63,832 nucleotides of DNA from JAMOBE01 sp039908285 (lineage in GTDB: Bacteria > Pseudomonadota > Alphaproteobacteria > Rhodospirillales > Rhodospirillaceae), in contig JAMOBE010000011.1 of assembly GCA_039908285.1 (NCBI GenBank), positions 1 through 63,832 on the forward strand. Direction: 5' to 3'. Within the stretch, counting starts at the first letter, position 1; every line of letters starts with the position of its first letter. The notes below the pieces were generated by a model. It had not been told where the DNA came from and did no database searches. It was given only the letters and a program-made list of their open reading frames with translations. This document shows positions 16,922 to 25,904 of this stretch, piece after piece. Position numbers and translations under genes: made by a program.

Positions 16922-17700
16922 CGGCAGACCTTTTCCAGGACCTCCATGGTGCGCAGATCGGTCAGATCCACGCACAGCGGCGTGACCGTCACCGAGCCAC
17001 GGTAGATTGCCTCGAGATCGGTGCCGCGCACATTGCGGTCCTCGTTGCGCAGGCCGCCGATCCAGATGTAGGGCCGCCCGCGCGGGTCGATCCGCTCGTC
17101 GATCTGGTCGCCGATCTTGCGCTTGCCCTGGCGCACCACCTCGATGCCGTGGACCTCGTCGGCGGCGACGTCGGGAAAGTTGACGTTGACCAGCACGTGC
17201 TGGGGCCACTCGGAGCCGGCCAGGCGGCGGATGACCTCGGGCGCCCAGCGCTCGGCGGTGGCCCACTTGGGGGTCGCCGGCGAGGCGAACAGCTGGCTCA
17301 TGGCGATGGAGCGGACGCCCAGCAGGGTTCCCTCCATGGCCGCCGCCACCGTGCCCGAGTAGTGCACGTCCTCGCCCAGATTGCCGCCGCGATTGATCCC
17401 CGACAGCACCAGGTCGGGTCCGCGGTCCTTGAGGAAGTGGTGGACCGCCAGCAGCACGCAGTCGGTGGGGGTGCCATCGACGGCGAAGCGCCGCCGCGAC
17501 ACCGGCCGCCAGCGTAGCGGCCGATGGAGGGTGAGGGAGTGGCCGGCGCCGCTCTGCTCGGTTTCCGGCGCCACCACCCACACGTCCTTCGAGATTGATC
17601 GCGCCACCTTCTCGAGAAGCCTGATTCCCGGGGACTCGATGCCGTCATCGTTGGAGATGAGTATCCGCGCCTTCGCGAGATTGGCGATCGGGCTATACAT
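16918..17700 (-). CDS. surE: 5'/3'-nucleotidase SurE
   Basis: A metal-dependent nucleoside monophosphatase and exopolyphosphatase of 260 residues, linked to stationary-phase survival. The N-terminal ILISNDDGIESPGI carries the metal-binding Asp-Asp pair. Further conserved blocks are VVAPETEQSGAGHSLT, GTPTDCVLLA, LVLSGINRGGNLGEDVHYSGTVAAAMEG (in short pieces, the SGINRGGN loop) and VNVNFP. The start overlaps the end of serS by 8 bases, and the stop codon overlaps pcm by 4, so the three genes form one tightly coupled unit. Confidence 0.95.
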   Translation of the reverse strand: MYSPIANLAKARILISNDDGIESPGIRLLEKVARSISKDVWVVAPETEQSGAGHSLTLHRPLRWRPVSRRRFAVDGTPTDCVLLAVHHFLKDRGPDLVLSGINRGGNLGEDVHYSGTVAAAMEGTLLGVRSIAMSQLFASPATPKWATAERWAPEVIRRLAGSEWPQHVLVNVNFPDVAADEVHGIEVVRQGKRKIGDQIDERIDPRGRPYIWIGGLRNEDRNVRGTDLEAIYRGSVTVTPLCVDLTDLRTMEVLEKVCR

Positions 17701-19153
17701 GGGGCGTCACCACCTCGAGCCCCCCCATGTACGGACGCAGTGCCTCGGGCACCACCACCGAGCCATCGGCCCGCTGGTAGTTCTCCAGCACCGCGACCAG
17801 GGTCCGACCCACGGCCAGGCCCGACCCGTTCAGGGTGTGGACGAAGCGGGTGCCCTTGTCCCCGGGGCTCTTGAACCGGGCCTTCATGCGCCGGGCCTGG
17901 AAGTCGCCGCAGTTGGAACAGCTCGATATCTCGCGGTACCGCCCCTGACCCGGCAGCCACACCTCGATATCGTAGGTCTTGCAGGCCGAGAAGCCCATGT
18001 CGCCGGTGCACAGCAGCACCACGCGATAGGGGAGCTTCAGCCGTTTCAGCACCTCCTCGGCGCAGGCGGTCATGCGCTCGTGCTCGGCCGCCGAGTGATC
18101 GGGGTGGGCGATGGAGACCAGTTCCACCTTGGTAAACTGGTGCTGGCGGATCATGCCGCGGGTGTCCTTGCCGGCGGCGCCCGCCTCGGAGCGGAAACAC
18201 CAGGTCTTGGCCACGGAGCGCCGGGGCAGCGAGGACTCGGGAAGAATCTCGTCGGCAACCATGTTGGTCAGCGGCACTTCGGCGGTCGGTATCAGCCAGT
18301 ACCGCCTGGACACGGCATTCGACATCGTCGCGAACGACGTCTGTTTCTTGATGAACATAAGGAACTTTCGCTTGGCCTCGCCCTCCAGGCCGTCCAGTTC
18401 CGCTCCTCTGTCCATCATGTCCATGATGATCTTTTCGGCCCGGTGCTCGGCCTCCGCCGCCAGCTTGCCGGCATCGACCGTCGTCGTCTGGAACAGGTCG
18501 ATCTCGAACTTGGGCAACTGTCCGGTGCCGAACATGGCCTCGTCGCGCACCAGTGCCGGGGGGTTGACCTCGGTGTAGCCGAATTCGGTGGTGTGGAGGT
18601 CGAGCATGAACGCCGCCAGCGCCCGCTCCAGCCTCGCCAGGGCCCCCTTCAGCACCACGAAACGGGTTCCCGACAGCTTGGCGGCGCTCTCGAAGTCCAT
18701 CAGGCCAAGGGCCACGCCGAGGTCGTCGTGCTCCTTCGGCGCGAAGTCGAAGGCCGGCGGCTCGCCCCAGCGCCTCAGTTCCCGGTTGGCGCCCTCATCG
18801 GGACCGTCGGGCACGTCGTCGGCCGGCGGATTGGGGAGGGACATCAGAAGGCCGCTGCGGCCCTCCAACTGCTCCCCGAGTTGCCGGGCGTGTTCCTCGG
18901 CGTCGGCCTGGTCTTCCTTGTCGGCGGCCACCTCGTCGAGCAGCGCCGTCACGTCCTCGCCCCGTCCCTTGGCGGCGCCGATGTCCTTGGCCAGCCGATT
19001 GCGGCGGGTCTGGATGGCCTGCGCCTCGCTCAGCGCCTCGCGGCGGCGGCGGTCAAGGTCGAGCACCTGGGCCGACAGGGGTTTCAACCCACGTCGCGTC
19101 AGCCCCCGGTCAAACTGTTCGGGATTGTCCCGTATCCACTTGATATCGAACAT
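17693..19153 (-). CDS. serS: Seryl-tRNA synthetase with an internal insertion
   Basis: A class II synthetase charging tRNA-Ser, 486 residues against a usual length of about 425-430. The N-terminal coiled-coil tRNA-binding arm spans about residues 30-100. Motif 2 is FRSEAGAAGKDTRG near 325, and motif 3 is NGSGLAVGRTLVAVLEN near 445. The extra length lies at about residues 224-286, between GQLPKFEIDLFQT and LIPTAEVPLTN. E. coli SerS has about 13 residues there; this protein has about 63. The insert is charged, Met/Lys/Glu-rich and probably helical, with no frameshift or stop codon. The reading frame continues cleanly, so it seems to be a genuine domain insertion. First gene of the serS-surE-pcm operon. 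Confidence 0.95.
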   Translation of the reverse strand: MFDIKWIRDNPEQFDRGLTRRGLKPLSAQVLDLDRRRREALSEAQAIQTRRNRLAKDIGAAKGRGEDVTALLDEVAADKEDQADAEEHARQLGEQLEGRSGLLMSLPNPPADDVPDGPDEGANRELRRWGEPPAFDFAPKEHDDLGVALGLMDFESAAKLSGTRFVVLKGALARLERALAAFMLDLHTTEFGYTEVNPPALVRDEAMFGTGQLPKFEIDLFQTTTVDAGKLAAEAEHRAEKIIMDMMDRGAELDGLEGEAKRKFLMFIKKQTSFATMSNAVSRRYWLIPTAEVPLTNMVADEILPESSLPRRSVAKTWCFRSEAGAAGKDTRGMIRQHQFTKVELVSIAHPDHSAAEHERMTACAEEVLKRLKLPYRVVLLCTGDMGFSACKTYDIEVWLPGQGRYREISSCSNCGDFQARRMKARFKSPGDKGTRFVHTLNGSGLAVGRTLVAVLENYQRADGSVVVPEALRPYMGGLEVVTPHV

Positions 19154-19237
19154 GGCCTGATTATTCTGCGCAAGATATTGTCAACATTCCCAATCCGCCT
19201 TATACGCCGACCGCCGGGTTTCGTCCACTGTCGGCTG

Positions 19238-19422
19238 AGAGGCTGAAAATGTATCGGCACCACGACCATAAAAAGCCCTCTCCCCCCTCTTCCGGGGGGA
19301 GAGGGTTGGGTGAGGGGGGGAGAGGCCCCAAGGACCTTGCCGGTTGCCCCACCCCCTCACCCCGGCCCTCTCCCCCTCGAGGGGGAGAGGGAGTATAGGT
19401 TCCGAATTCATTTTCAGGCTCT
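19238..19422. repeat. Family A element, long composite copy
   Basis: The outer ends are inverted (AGAGGCTGAAAATG at 19238 and CATTTTCAGGCTCT ending at 19422). Inside are two different CCCTCTCCCC-type palindromes separated by about 70 bp, one centred on CTTCCGG and the other on CTCGAG. The inner section is the inverse of that at 56986-57107. The right end stops just short of the start region of the radical-SAM gene. Confidence 0.8.
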
Positions 19423-19448
19423 GAATGCCCGTGGAAACGAGGAAAGCC

Positions 19449-20762
19449 ATGACCATCGACGACGCCATCGCCGCCGCCATCGACCACCATCGGGCCGGCC
19501 GGCTCGCCGAGGCCGAGGCGCTGTACCGCCGCATCCTCGAGGTCGTGCCGGAGCATGCCGACGCGCTTCATCTGCTGGGGATCATCGCCAGCCAGACCGA
19601 CCGGGTCACGGAGGGACTCACCCTCATCGAAAAGGCGGTGGCGGTGGCTCCCGACCAGCCGACGTTCCGCACGACGCTGGGCAGATTCAACCTGGCGCGG
19701 GGGCAGACGCTGGAGGCGGCACGCAGCTTCGGCCAGGCGGCGACCATGAGCGGCGACGGCCTCGCGTGGCTGCGGATGGTGGACGCGGCGTTTGCGGATG
19801 GACGGCATCTGCGCGACTCGGAGCTGGCCGGGTACCTGCTGCGCCCGCCCCTGGCCCTGTCGCGGCTACAGATAGAGATTACCACGTTGTGCAATCTCAA
19901 GTGCTCTCAGTGTCAGCGCACGGTGGACATGGAGGCGGGGCGCTGGGTGGATCGTCACATGAGCGTCGCCGATTTCACCGCCATCATCGATCATTGTCCG
20001 CCGGCCAACGTGCTGGTGCCGCAGGGCACCGGCGAGCCGACGCTGCACCCCCATATCGCCGAGCTGGTCGCGGTGGCCCACGGATCGGGAAAATTCCGAT
20101 TCGTGACCATCAACACCAATCTTCTGGGGCACGACGTTCCCTTCTTCCTGGACCTGGCTGCCGCCGGGCTAAATCGGCTCAGCGTCTCCATCGATTCGCT
20201 GGCCCCCGATATCGCCGAGCGCTGCCGGTCCGGCACCCGGGTGGACAAGCTGCTCACCCGCCTGGAGCGTCTGGCCGCCGTCTTTAAGCCGCTGCTGATT
20301 TCCATCGTCGCGAGTCGCCTCAACCGTGACGACATTCCGACGACGCTGCGCACGCTCAATGCCATGGGGCTCTTTGGCGTCGAGATCCAGCCGGTCATCG
20401 ACTACCGCGAGGGACCACGGGACCGCTCGGCAGCGCTCGACGACGACGAGATCGTGTCGCTTCGACGCGACATCGACGACCTGACCCCGCAGTTGCCCAA
20501 CCTGCGCATCACCCTGGCGGAGCGGGGGAATGGCGACTCGGGCGCCCGCTGCGGCCGACCGCTGGCGGCGCCATTCGTCACCGTGGAGGGATACCTGACT
20601 CCGTGCTGCACGGTGAGCGACCCGACTCTGCTGGGGTTGACCAGCGTCACCACCCAGCCCTTCGCCGACGCCTGGAGCCGGCCGGCGGTACAGGCCTGGC
20701 TACGGTCCTATTTCGAGTCGTCACCGTCGATGTGCGCCGAGTGCTGCTTCAACCCGGCATGA
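19449..20762 (+). CDS. TPR-radical SAM-SPASM fusion protein
   Basis: A 437-residue protein. The N-terminal ~100 residues are TPR repeats of the AGRLAEAEALYRRIL type. The radical SAM core begins near 143 with ITTLCNLKCSQCQ, a canonical CX3CX2C cluster motif. It continues with a GTGEPTLHP glycine-rich SAM motif and SVSIDSL. The C-terminal ~90 residues hold extra Cys (CGRP, PCCT, CAECC), as in SPASM auxiliary-cluster domains. Such enzymes modify peptides, proteins or cofactors; the substrate is unknown. The ATG at 19449 follows GAGGAAAGCC. An ATG at 19425 is in frame but lacks a ribosome-binding site. The TPR block is close to that of the OGT-like gene at 37856, which suggests a shared binding module. 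Confidence 0.8.
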   Translation: MTIDDAIAAAIDHHRAGRLAEAEALYRRILEVVPEHADALHLLGIIASQTDRVTEGLTLIEKAVAVAPDQPTFRTTLGRFNLARGQTLEAARSFGQAATMSGDGLAWLRMVDAAFADGRHLRDSELAGYLLRPPLALSRLQIEITTLCNLKCSQCQRTVDMEAGRWVDRHMSVADFTAIIDHCPPANVLVPQGTGEPTLHPHIAELVAVAHGSGKFRFVTINTNLLGHDVPFFLDLAAAGLNRLSVSIDSLAPDIAERCRSGTRVDKLLTRLERLAAVFKPLLISIVASRLNRDDIPTTLRTLNAMGLFGVEIQPVIDYREGPRDRSAALDDDEIVSLRRDIDDLTPQLPNLRITLAERGNGDSGARCGRPLAAPFVTVEGYLTPCCTVSDPTLLGLTSVTTQPFADAWSRPAVQAWLRSYFESSPSMCAECCFNPA

Positions 20763-20771
20763 AGAAGGCCT

Positions 20772-20981
20772 TCACCACCGGGGCCGGCGGGTCTTGTGGG
20801 GGCGGTTCATTTCCTCACGCTTGCGCGTCCGCTCCCACTCATCGGCGATTTCCAGCGCCATCTGGGCGATGTCCTTGGCCGTCTCGTACTCCCCATTCCC
20901 GGCAAGCGCCGTCGCCGCCACCGGCAGGGCGGCGGCAATCAGGTTCGGATCATCAACAGGTGGCGCCATCGTCTGCTCCAT
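20772..20981 (-). CDS. Small hypothetical protein
   Basis: A 69-residue reading frame in the gap between the convergent radical-SAM and patatin genes. The N-terminal half is Ala-rich and helical (residues about 10-50), with a TPR-like ring (LAGNGEYETAKDIAQMALEI). The tail is strongly basic (KTRRPRW). A GGGGA element lies about 12 bases upstream on the minus strand. Shadow frames on the other strand are less convincing. It may be real, but the function is unknown. Confidence 0.5.
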   Translation of the reverse strand: MEQTMAPPVDDPNLIAAALPVAATALAGNGEYETAKDIAQMALEIADEWERTRKREEMNRPHKTRRPRW

Positions 20982-21100
20982 TCGGCGATCCGGTCCCCTG
21001 GACCGTGTGCGCCAGTCTCCCATGAAATGCGGACGCGGACCAGTTCGATGTTGATCCGCGTCGCCTTCAATCCGCTCGCCGCCGGTCCTGTTCCGGGTGA

Positions 21101-23146
21101 TTATGCCTCCCCGGGCGTGCAGATGTCGACGGCCGCCTCCCCGCCGATGGCCTGGCCGAGGGCGAGATAGCTCTCCAGCTGGAACTCGTCGAAGAACTGA
21201 TCCGCCGTGCTCTGATTGGGGAAGTCCTTGTTGGCCGCAGCGTAGGCGTAGACATGGGTCGGTAGCTTCTCCACCAGGGTGGACTTGATGTAGATGAGGC
21301 GTCCCGGCGGCGGCAATACGCCGTTAATAGGCGGATACTGGATCACTCCGACAACCCAGCCACGCGACGCCGTCTCGATACCGGGGAAACTCTGGCTGGG
21401 GGTATTGGCCTTCAAGTCGGCCAGGGAGCCGCCGGCTCCTCCCGGGAAGCTGATGGTGACGCCGAAGTCCACGCGAACCTTCTCGATCGCCGCGCCGAGA
21501 TCGTCGAATATGCACCCCCTGTCGGCCGAGCCGTCCACGGCGACGATCAGACCGACGCGACGACGTACCAGTTCGTAGATGCCGGTGTTGTCGAAATGGC
21601 CGCCGTCGGTGAGCATGTGAAACCAGGCGGTCGTCCTGAGGCCGCGTCCCAGCAGCGCGTTCACCCCGGGCACCAGGAAATTCGGGGTTTTGCCCGACTT
21701 GTTCGGGTTACTGACCCACACGCCCAGTTGCAGGCCGAACAGGGAGATCAGGAACGACACCGCCGGGTTGCGCAGGATCCCCGGCTGCGAGTCGCTGCCG
21801 ACGTGGGCATTGACCGCGGCACCCGAGATGGCCATGGCGGTGGCGAGCGTCATGCCGTCCTTGGTCCCCTTGCCGTCAATGTCTCCGGTCGGATGCCACC
21901 CCGTCGAGACCGAACCCGAATGCAGTGGCGACAGGATGTAACTGTCACCACCCCGACCGCGTATCCGGGTGTTGGTGGAGTCCAGCAGCACCACGTTGGT
22001 GTTGAGCAGGTGGTAGGGACGCTGCGTGAATTCGCTCAGTTTCGCCTCGTTGGCGACGGTTGCCGGCTGCCAGGACTCTCTGTCGTAGTTCGTGCAGTCT
22101 GGAAGGAAGGTCTCCATCAGACGGTCGCGATACATGCGGTGCAACGACACCAGGTTGACGTCTCCCTTCACCGCCACGACCATGACGAAGACGAAAATGA
22201 TGGCGGCAGTCAGGGCATCAAGGTGCAGAGCCACCCGATAACTGATGAGAAGGACGCCAAGAACCGCCAGGAGGGCGGCGATGGGGATCACCAGCGGCGA
22301 GTACCAGGCCTTTTTGCTGTCGCCGTTTCCGGCCAGTCCCCCCTGGAACTTGCTGACGGCGGCCCACAATCCGGTCAGCAGTGACACCACGCCGGCGGCG
22401 ACACGGGAAAGCTCGCTTTCACCGTCGGAAAGCCCACCCCCCATGAGTATCCGAAGCATTTCGTCCAGTATGGGAACACTACCGATGACCGCCAGGCCGA
22501 CGATGACGGCAACCGCGCGTCCACCCCACATCTGCCATAGGAGTCGCACCTTGTAGCGCCACTTCCGGGTAAGTTCATGGGACAGCCCGGTGGCCAACGC
22601 GTAGGCTAGCGACGAAAGGGCGAAGAGACACGCCAGTCCAACCACCCAACACAGGAGAGGACTTATGCCAATGGACGGATAAATCCCAACATCGCGGAAA
22701 ATGTACATTACCACCGCGATCAGGCCGCCATAGACGAACAGATTGGCCACCATCGCCCGCAGGACCACCGCGATCAGCGAGGGCGCGTCAAGTCGCTGTC
22801 CCGGATCGAGATAGTTGCCGTGGGAGCGCAGGGCCTTCAGGAAGCCCCCCAGCTTGTCCCCCAACTTATCCTCCGGCTTGCACCGCTTCAGCCAGGTCAG
22901 GGCCGAGCCGGCATAGCCGCCGCCGGACGACGTGGACAGGTAGTCGAAGCAGTCGAGCTTTCCCTTGCTCTGCAGCGCCTCGATCACCCCGAGGCAGAAC
23001 GAGGCGGAACGTATGCCGCCTCCCGACAGGGCGAGGCCGGCCATGGGCCGGTCCTTCATCCCCGTCGGACGCTCCTTATCGATGAGGGTCTTTTCGGCCT
23101 TGTACTCCGGCGTTTGCAGGAAATCCGCGTCCCGGGCGTTTGACAT
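21101..23146 (-). CDS. Large membrane-spanning patatin-like phospholipase
   Basis: A 681-residue protein whose patatin lipase domain appears split by a membrane region. The oxyanion-hole motif LALSGGGIRSASF lies near residue 38. The nucleophile segment is DYLSTSSGGGYAGSA near 70; the usual GxSxG reads STSSG here, a form I recall from membrane patatins. Hydrophobic segments occupy about residues 125-320 (four to six spans). The catalytic Asp motif TDGGHFDNTG is near 525. It may cleave phospholipid acyl chains at the inner membrane. The ATG at 23146 is preceded by GGAGGCACC, a strong ribosome-binding site. A longer in-frame start at 23263 is less likely. It has no obvious operon partner. Confidence 0.82.
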   Translation of the reverse strand: MSNARDADFLQTPEYKAEKTLIDKERPTGMKDRPMAGLALSGGGIRSASFCLGVIEALQSKGKLDCFDYLSTSSGGGYAGSALTWLKRCKPEDKLGDKLGGFLKALRSHGNYLDPGQRLDAPSLIAVVLRAMVANLFVYGGLIAVVMYIFRDVGIYPSIGISPLLCWVVGLACLFALSSLAYALATGLSHELTRKWRYKVRLLWQMWGGRAVAVIVGLAVIGSVPILDEMLRILMGGGLSDGESELSRVAAGVVSLLTGLWAAVSKFQGGLAGNGDSKKAWYSPLVIPIAALLAVLGVLLISYRVALHLDALTAAIIFVFVMVVAVKGDVNLVSLHRMYRDRLMETFLPDCTNYDRESWQPATVANEAKLSEFTQRPYHLLNTNVVLLDSTNTRIRGRGGDSYILSPLHSGSVSTGWHPTGDIDGKGTKDGMTLATAMAISGAAVNAHVGSDSQPGILRNPAVSFLISLFGLQLGVWVSNPNKSGKTPNFLVPGVNALLGRGLRTTAWFHMLTDGGHFDNTGIYELVRRRVGLIVAVDGSADRGCIFDDLGAAIEKVRVDFGVTISFPGGAGGSLADLKANTPSQSFPGIETASRGWVVGVIQYPPINGVLPPPGRLIYIKSTLVEKLPTHVYAYAAANKDFPNQSTADQFFDEFQLESYLALGQAIGGEAAVDICTPGEA

Positions 23147-23327
23147 GGTGCCTCCGTGGAAATACCATCTTGTTTCCATGTCCTCGGGGGCGGCCAGTGC
23201 ATGCGGTTGTAACCCGGGACGATGACCTGCACGGAAGTCTAGCGCATCCCGCACCATGGTCAACAGAAAGAAACCGAAACGGATGGGTCACCAGCCAGGC
23301 GGACAGGATGTGCGCGCGCCCGCCGTC

Positions 23328-23362
23328 AGAGGCTGAAAAAATGCTTTCAGGCTTTCAGAGCC
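23328..23362. repeat. Remnant of family A element ends
   Basis: CAGAGGCTGAAA and a near-inverted TTTCAGAGCCTC lie about 15 bp apart with no CCCTCTCCCC core between them. This looks like two fused ends of family A after loss of the centre. The stop codon of the OGT-like gene (23347) lies inside it. Confidence 0.4.
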
Positions 23363-25335
23363 TCGAGGAAGAACGCCTCGAACATCGCCGGCACGTCCTG
23401 CCGCTGCTCCAGCCGGGGCATGCCGGCACGGATGCGCCCCACCACGTCGGCGCGGAAGTCCGCGTCCCGGGCCGTCCGCAGCGCCAGACGCACGTAGTCA
23501 TCGGCGTCGCGCGCGATCAGGTCGGTCACCCCGATCTGGCGGTAATAGGCGGCGGTCACCCGCGACGGCATCAGGATGGTGTTGGGCCAGGTAACCACCA
23601 CGCCTCCCACGGCCAGGGTCTCGAAGGTGGTCATGCCGCCGCAGAAACAGGGCGTGTCGAGAATCACATGCGCCGACCGGACAAGGCCGAGGAACCCGCC
23701 CTGCGACTGCCGCGGCAGGAAGAAGACGCGTTCCGAAGCGTCGCGACCGAGGGCACGCCAGCGTTCCCGCAGCAGGCCCTCCCACCGGGGATACGTACCG
23801 GACAGGAACACGACGACGCCATCCGGATCCCCCTCCAGAATCCCCCGCAGCAGCGGGTCGAAGTCGGGATGGACTTTGAACAGGGATTGCACGCAGCAAT
23901 AAATCCTGCGGCCGCGGGCAAAGCCAAGATCCGGACCGGAGCCCTCGGCCGGGGGGGCGGGTGCGACCAGATAGGCGGGCAGAAGCTTGAGGCGCACCAG
24001 GTGCTCGGAGTAGTGGGACTGGGCAGGCACGGGGTCATCCGTCTCCAGGTCAACCGACGATATGAAATGGTCGATGGTCGGAATTCCGGTGGAAATCGGA
24101 TGTCCCCAGCCGACGCACTGCACCGACGCGAGTCGGCTGAAGGCGAGGAAATAGGTCAACGAACTCATGCCGATGTCGGGATAGAACATGAGATCGAGCC
24201 CCGCTTCGGCGATCATCTCCCGCGCCCCGCGGATGTCGCCCGGAATCACGGCGAAGCGATCGGCGGTGGCGCCGATGATCCGACCGATCTCCCCCTCCAG
24301 GTCCCGATCGGAGAACACCGTCACCTCGAAGCGGGAGCGGTCCAGCCTGGCGATCAGGCCACAGAACAGCTTGCCCACCGTATGGCCGAACAGGTTGGTG
24401 GAGACGAAACCAACACGAACGCGCCCCTCGGTGCGTTGGCGCAACAGCGGCGCCTCCCAGGCCAGGTCGGGGCAATTGCGCAGGTAGAACCGGGCGATGC
24501 GGCGCTGATACTCCACATCGTCCACCCCTTGATAGGCGCCGAAAAAGTTGGTTCCGGCCATGATCAGGTCGTCGAGCACCAGCGGGCAGTCCTCGTGCTC
24601 GAGGGCGGCGATGGCCTCCTCGTAGGCGCGACGATCGGCGAGCATCTCCCCGTGCGAACGGGGAATCGCCGACAGAAGCCAGGAGGCTTCGTTGACGCGA
24701 CACATGGTCCGCCCGCTGGCCAGGCGGAAACGCCGCAGCGTCTCCGTCGCCTCCAGCGGACGGCTCAGGTCCCGCAGAGTTCGGGCGAGCAGGATGACCG
24801 GAATCGGATCGGCGGGAGAGGCCGCCATGGCCGCCCGCAGGTGATCCAATGACTCCTCGGGGTGACCGGATTTCAGCAGCGACTGGCCCGTGGCGAGACG
24901 CACGGCGCCATCCCCAGGCGCCAGCTCGGCGGCGCGGCGATGGTGGACGAGGCCCCCCGGGCGATCCCCCAGGGCCTCCAGGCAGGCGGCACGCTGTCCA
25001 TGGACGACACCGTCGGAGGGATCGAGGTCCAGCGCCCGCTCGAAGCATGCCGCGGCCTCGGCGTGACGATCCCGGCGGCGCAGGACCCGGCCCAGGGTTT
25101 CGTGGAACCCGGCAACATCGGCGTTCCGGGCGATGGCCTCCCGTAGCGCCGTCTCGGCGCCGTCCACATCCTCCCGGTGGAAGGCGATGACCCCCAGCAG
25201 ATAGAACGGCACGGGGTGGGCCGGGGCCAGACGGCTGAGGAAACGGCACAGCACCTCCGCCTCGCCGTAGTGCCCCTGGTCCACCAGCGACGACGCCAGG
25301 TCGAGTTTCAAGGCGAGGTCGCCGCCCTCCATCAT
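23347..25335 (-). CDS. TPR protein with SPINDLY/O-GlcNAc-transferase-like domain
   Basis: A 662-residue predicted protein glycosyltransferase. The N-terminal ~200 residues form TPR repeats (for example DVDGAETALREAIARNADVAGFHETLGR). The C-terminal half resembles eukaryotic OGT and plant SPINDLY GT41 domains: RVGFVSTNLFGHTVG near 308, CVGWGHPISTGIPTIDHFISS in the nucleotide-sugar cleft, LFKVHPDF and FCGGMTTFETLAVGG near 580. In bacteria such enzymes often glycosylate flagellin or surface proteins; the acceptor is not predictable here. The start ATG overlaps the coq7 stop codon by one base, placing it at the end of the yqaA-dsbB-coq7 operon. The C-terminal codons run into repeat remnants. Confidence 0.85.
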   Translation of the reverse strand: MMEGGDLALKLDLASSLVDQGHYGEAEVLCRFLSRLAPAHPVPFYLLGVIAFHREDVDGAETALREAIARNADVAGFHETLGRVLRRRDRHAEAAACFERALDLDPSDGVVHGQRAACLEALGDRPGGLVHHRRAAELAPGDGAVRLATGQSLLKSGHPEESLDHLRAAMAASPADPIPVILLARTLRDLSRPLEATETLRRFRLASGRTMCRVNEASWLLSAIPRSHGEMLADRRAYEEAIAALEHEDCPLVLDDLIMAGTNFFGAYQGVDDVEYQRRIARFYLRNCPDLAWEAPLLRQRTEGRVRVGFVSTNLFGHTVGKLFCGLIARLDRSRFEVTVFSDRDLEGEIGRIIGATADRFAVIPGDIRGAREMIAEAGLDLMFYPDIGMSSLTYFLAFSRLASVQCVGWGHPISTGIPTIDHFISSVDLETDDPVPAQSHYSEHLVRLKLLPAYLVAPAPPAEGSGPDLGFARGRRIYCCVQSLFKVHPDFDPLLRGILEGDPDGVVVFLSGTYPRWEGLLRERWRALGRDASERVFFLPRQSQGGFLGLVRSAHVILDTPCFCGGMTTFETLAVGGVVVTWPNTILMPSRVTAAYYRQIGVTDLIARDADDYVRLALRTARDADFRADVVGRIRAGMPRLEQRQDVPAMFEAFFLEALKA

Positions 25336-25904
25336 CAGAGTCGCGTGGACAGCCAGGCGGCCATCCGCGAGCCCGTCCGGATCGCCGCGCTCAGGATCGG
25401 ATAGGCCGGGTGCTGGGTGGCGCCGTTGGCGAGACCGATGTCGCGGAGACCGTTTTCGTCCTCGCGATGGCGCTCGATGGTCTCGCGCAGGGCCGGTTCG
25501 TCGGCACCCAGGGCCTCCACCTGACCGGCAAGCTGCTCCTCGATCACCTCCCCGAGGGCCACCGTGCAGGCCATGGCCGCCTTCTCGCCGAGAAAGGCGG
25601 TTCCCGCCCCCAGCGCAAAGCCCAGGACATGCCAGAGGGGCTGAAGCAGGGTGGGACGGACGCGCCGCTCCACCATGATGCGGTCGAAGGTCCGCAGGTG
25701 CTCCTCTCCCCGGGACGTCATCTCCTTCAGGACGGCACCGCCGGAGCGACTGCCGAGAACGGCGAGCTGCCCCTGATGGATGCGCATCGCCGCGTACTCG
25801 CCCGCCTGGTTGACCCGGACCATGCGGGCGAGAATCTCCCGCCGCGGCGGGTCGCCCGGCAGGCGGCGCAGCCCACGGCGGGGGGTCTCGGTATCATCGC
25901 GCAT
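25335..25904 (-). CDS. coq7: Demethoxyubiquinone hydroxylase Coq7
   Basis: A di-iron monooxygenase that adds the C6 hydroxyl in ubiquinone synthesis, 189 residues, associated with the inner membrane. Iron-ligand motifs of the COQ7/CAT5 family are NQAGEYAAMRIHQGQ near 30, SRGEEHLRTF near 68, VIEEQLAGQVEAL near 120 and REDENGLRDIG near 150. The ATG at 25904 follows GGAGG and overlaps the 3' end of dsbB by 11 bases. It is an alternative to the flavin hydroxylase UbiF. Confidence 0.93.
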   Translation of the reverse strand: MRDDTETPRRGLRRLPGDPPRREILARMVRVNQAGEYAAMRIHQGQLAVLGSRSGGAVLKEMTSRGEEHLRTFDRIMVERRVRPTLLQPLWHVLGFALGAGTAFLGEKAAMACTVALGEVIEEQLAGQVEALGADEPALRETIERHREDENGLRDIGLANGATQHPAYPILSAAIRTGSRMAAWLSTRL

